Shown here: positions 54,961-57,423 of the stretch, piece after piece
Layout: every line of letters begins with the position of its first letter
How positions within the stretch are numbered: the stretch's first letter is position 1
Source: Flavobacteriales bacterium
Lineage (GTDB): Bacteria; Bacteroidota; Bacteroidia; Flavobacteriales; Flavobacteriaceae
DNA length: 57,423 bases
Reading direction: 5' to 3'
Assembly (NCBI GenBank): GCA_027066995.1
Contig: JAMOMQ010000005.1
Location: forward strand, 1-57,423
The notes under the pieces: generated by a model
Seen by the model: the letters and a program-made list of their open reading frames with translations, nothing else
Database searches by the model: none
What the model was told of the DNA's origin: nothing
Made by a program: the position numbers and the translations under genes

Positions 54961-56319
54961 TTATTTTACCAAGTTAATTTCAACACGTCTGTTTTTAGCA
55001 CGTCCGGCTCTGGTTCTGTTAGATGCAATAGGTTTGGTTTCACCATAACCTTTGGCATTTAATTTAGATTTAACACCGTGTTCTTTTAAGTAGTTAACAA
55101 CTGCTTCTGCTCTTTTTTGAGATAAAGCCATGTTAAATTTGGCGCTACCAACACTGTCTGTATGACCTTCAACATCAAATTCGGCAGTAGGATATTGAAT
55201 TAATATTTCAACTACTTTATTTAAAGTTTCGATAGTTTTAGGTTTGAAAGAAGCTTTTCCTGAGTCAAAGTAAATAACTTTGGCATAGTCATTCAATTGT
55301 TTTTGAACTTCTTTAGTAACTTCGGGGCAGCCTTGGTTAGCTACAGGGCCGGCTACTTCGGGACATTTATCATCTTTATCCAACACACCGTCTTTGTCAG
55401 TATCAGGGTAAGGGCAACCTTGGTTAGCCACAGGACCTGCAACTTGAGGACAATTATCTTTAGCATCGGTTACACCGTCGCCGTCAGCATCGGGGCATCC
55501 GTTTAAGGCTGCAACACCGGCTACATCGGGGCAAGCATCTTTAGAGTCGATAATGCCGTCGCCATCAGTATCGGGGCAACCGTTAAACTCAACTTTACCG
55601 GCTACATCGGGACAAGCATCTTTAGAGTCGATGATACCGTCGCCGTCGCTATCGGGACAACCGTTAAACTCAGGCAAACCTTTTACGGTAGGACAAGCAT
55701 CGTCTTTGTCAAAAATGCCGTCGCCGTCAGTGTCAACACCACCGAATTTTACGGCAATACCAACACCATGTTGGAAATAGGGTGCTACATTTACATCAAA
55801 AGTATGATGATAAGCAGACTCAACATAAAAACCGATATTGTCATTAAACCAATACTCTAAACCTAAACCGGCGTTTAAGTTACCACCGTCTTGTTTATCA
55901 AGCCAAGTGTAACCGCCACCGGCAAAAATATAAGGTTGTAAGCTTTTATCTTCTTTGCAGATGCTGTATTTAACATCTAAATTAGGATTGATAAATGATA
56001 AACCGGTATTGGTTTCATTATCACCCATTTGGGTAATTTTGTTTAATTTAATTGAGCCTATGAGGCTGAATTTATTACCTAAATAATGACCGACTCTAAT
56101 GTCAGAAATGGCATAAGCCGCATTGTAGTGGTCAAAATTGAAGTAATCTTTAAACAATTGATCGCTGGCAAAGCCAAAGTCGCTTTGCTGTCCTGTGGGA
56201 TAAAAATCCACAGCATTCAATCCAACTTTTACCAACCATGGATTGTTCTTGTCTTGAGCATTTAATGTAACAGTGGCAAGCACTATTACTGCTAATAATA
56301 ATTGATTTAATCTTTTCAT
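54961..56319 (-). CDS. OmpA-family protein with thrombospondin type 3 repeats
   Basis: 452 residues. Signal peptide of about 21 residues ([16 protein letters not shown]). Residues of about 25-190 form a beta-barrel-like N-terminal region ([19 protein letters not shown] pattern, seen as [13 protein letters not shown]). Then come five Asp-rich repeats such as [15 protein letters not shown] and [15 protein letters not shown], the calcium-binding thrombospondin type 3 motif. The OmpA C-terminal domain ([46 protein letters not shown]) binds peptidoglycan. It is probably an abundant outer-membrane protein linking envelope and wall, with its own TATTTTTG box at 56349-56356. Confidence 0.93.
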   Translation of the reverse strand: MKRLNQLLLAVIVLATVTLNAQDKNNPWLVKVGLNAVDFYPTGQQSDFGFASDQLFKDYFNFDHYNAAYAISDIRVGHYLGNKFSLIGSIKLNKITQMGDNETNTGLSFINPNLDVKYSICKEDKSLQPYIFAGGGYTWLDKQDGGNLNAGLGLEYWFNDNIGFYVESAYHHTFDVNVAPYFQHGVGIAVKFGGVDTDGDGIFDKDDACPTVKGLPEFNGCPDSDGDGIIDSKDACPDVAGKVEFNGCPDTDGDGIIDSKDACPDVAGVAALNGCPDADGDGVTDAKDNCPQVAGPVANQGCPYPDTDKDGVLDKDDKCPEVAGPVANQGCPEVTKEVQKQLNDYAKVIYFDSGKASFKPKTIETLNKVVEILIQYPTAEFDVEGHTDSVGSAKFNMALSQKRAEAVVNYLKEHGVKSKLNAKGYGETKPIASNRTRAGRAKNRRVEINLVK

Positions 56320-56348
56320 ATCCTTATATAGTTTAATAATATTTATAG

Positions 56349-56356
56349 CAAAAATA
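56349..56356 (-). promoter_or_regulatory. -7 promoter element (TATTTTTG) of the OmpA/TSP3 gene
   Basis: The minus strand reads TATTTTTG, a full consensus match, 30 bases before the start codon. No -33 match was seen. Confidence 0.45.
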
Positions 56357-56384
56357 ATAAAAATATATTTAAAAAAAATGATTT

Positions 56385-57423
56385 TTAAATAATATCTAAT
56401 TTTTTTCCCACTTTTTCAAAGGCGGACAATGCTTTATCCAAGTGATCTTTGGTGTGGGCAGCTGATAATTGCACTCTGATGCGGGCTTTTCCTTTGGGAA
56501 CTACAGGAAAAAAGAAACCGATAACATAAATACCCTCTTTTAGTAATTCGTTGGCCATATCTTGTGACAATTTGGCATCGTAAAGCATAACCGGAATTAT
56601 GGGAGATTCGCTGTGGCCTATATCAAAACCTAAGCGTGTCATGCCCTCTTTAAAGTAATTTGTATTCCAATGCAGTTGATCAATTAAGCCGGTATTGCCT
56701 GTCAGCATATCCAAAACTTTTAAGGCGCCGCCTACTATTTCGGGAGCTAAAGAATTAGAAAAAAGATAAGGGCGTGAGCGTTGACGTAACATTTCTATAA
56801 TTTCTTTACGTCCGGTGGTATAACCGCCCATGGCACCTCCTAAGGCCTTGCCGAGGGTGCCGGTAATAATATCTATTTGTCCCATGACATTTTTTAATTC
56901 CACGGTGCCGCGACCGGTTTTGCCCAAAACGCCTACGGCATGACTTTCGTCTACCATGGTCAGTGCATCGTATTTTTCGGCCAGAGCTACAATTTTATCC
57001 AATTGTGCCACCACACCGTCCATAGAAAAAACGCCATCGGTGACTATTATTTTAAATCTATGTCCGGCGGCATTGGCTTCTTTGAGTTTGGCTTCCAAGT
57101 CGGCCATGTCATTATTTTTATAACGGTAACGAGCTGTTTTGGTTAGTCTGACACCGTCAATAATAGAAGCGTGATTGAGTTCATCCGAAATAATAGCATC
57201 TTCGGGTCCGAATAAGGGTTCAAAAACCCCACCGTTGGCATCAAAGGCGGCTGCGTATAGTATGGTATCATCCGTTTGATAAAATCCGGCTAGCTTTTGT
57301 TCCAATTCTTTATGCTTGTCCTGTGTACCGCATATAAAGCGGACGGATGCCATACCGTAACCGCGAAAGTTCATCATTTTTTTTGAAGCTTCGATCACTG
57401 CCGGATCATCAGCCAGTCCCAAA
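56385..57423 (-). CDS. kbl: Glycine C-acetyltransferase (2-amino-3-ketobutyrate CoA ligase), 5' end cut by the window
   Basis: 345 residues visible. The beginning lies beyond the right edge; the first codon shown, TTG, is an internal Leu of the NNYLGLADDP-type motif. It is a PLP enzyme of the alpha-oxoamine synthase family. [69 protein letters not shown] and the PLP-lysine segment [18 protein letters not shown] are seen. Kbl cleaves 2-amino-3-ketobutyrate with CoA into glycine and acetyl-CoA, the second step of threonine breakdown. 8-amino-7-oxononanoate synthase is related, but the FICGTQD and FDANGG blocks favour Kbl. Its 3' end lies about 30 bases from the OmpA promoter. Confidence 0.9.
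   Translation of the reverse strand, partial: LGLADDPAVIEASKKMMNFRGYGMASVRFICGTQDKHKELEQKLAGFYQTDDTILYAAAFDANGGVFEPLFGPEDAIISDELNHASIIDGVRLTKTARYRYKNNDMADLEAKLKEANAAGHRFKIIVTDGVFSMDGVVAQLDKIVALAEKYDALTMVDESHAVGVLGKTGRGTVELKNVMGQIDIITGTLGKALGGAMGGYTTGRKEIIEMLRQRSRPYLFSNSLAPEIVGGALKVLDMLTGNTGLIDQLHWNTNYFKEGMTRLGFDIGHSESPIIPVMLYDAKLSQDMANELLKEGIYVIGFFFPVVPKGKARIRVQLSAAHTKDHLDKALSAFEKVGKKLDII

Noticed and set aside
1-57423. CRISPR array, prophage, integrase or insertion-sequence transposase
   Set aside because: No regularly spaced direct repeats, phage genes or transposase-like proteins were seen on either strand.

Overview
The window looks like chromosomal DNA of a member of the Bacteroidota, most likely a flavobacterium. 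The DNA is AT-rich. Genes lack recognisable Shine-Dalgarno sites, and several are preceded by the Bacteroidota promoter pattern TTTG / TAnnTTTG. The gene content fits as well: two SusC/SusD pairs, two proteins with C-terminal type IX secretion (T9SS) sorting domains, a TonB-dependent receptor with an N-terminal carboxypeptidase-like domain, and an OmpA protein with thrombospondin type 3 repeats. No genus can be assigned from the sequence alone.

Layout. 1-5.1 kb: a secreted beta-propeller protein and a large subtilisin-like protease, both T9SS cargo. 5.1-11.4 kb: an endonuclease/exonuclease/phosphatase-family protein, guanylate kinase, a Rieske-fold lipoprotein without the usual ligands, a NUC1-type nuclease lipoprotein, RadA, a CNNM/CorC-type membrane protein and RlmB. 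11.4-14.9 kb: a repeat-rich intergenic region, then a TonB-dependent receptor whose leader is a TPP (thiamine) riboswitch, then a small TonB-C-like protein. 15.1-17.3 kb: a two-gene operon of an FMN-split-barrel protein and an SLC13-type carboxylate/sulfate transporter. 17.3-28.6 kb: two susC-susD operons and an Omp85-like outer-membrane protein, all on the minus strand. 28.9-45.7 kb: an unbroken str/S10/spc/alpha ribosomal block, from rpsL to rplQ, including fusA, secY, infA, a zinc-free rpmJ and rpoA. 45.7-57.4 kb: enolase, a receiver/PEP-synthase-like fusion protein, glutamate dehydrogenase, a dCMP deaminase / S41 protease / LuxE-like cluster with overlapping genes, an OmpA/TSP3 protein and a glycine C-acetyltransferase cut by the window edge.

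How the parts fit. The ribosomal block is driven by a textbook promoter just upstream of rpsL and closed by a strong terminator after rplQ. The riboswitch identifies the adjacent receptor as a probable thiamine (or thiamine precursor) importer. The two SusCD pairs are nutrient-uptake complexes with no degradative enzyme beside them, so their substrate cannot be read from context.

The most unusual signal is a family of small palindromic repeats with imperfect inverted ends of about 30-40 bp. Two near-complete copies (4971-5126 and 11433-11606) and several solitary ends sit just behind genes. One copy supplies the last codons and stop of an endonuclease gene. The other sits inside the loop of what looks like an older terminator hairpin. 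A second unexplained signal is the 12-bp palindrome TGACAATTGTCA, found at the left edge of the window and again upstream of glutamate dehydrogenase.
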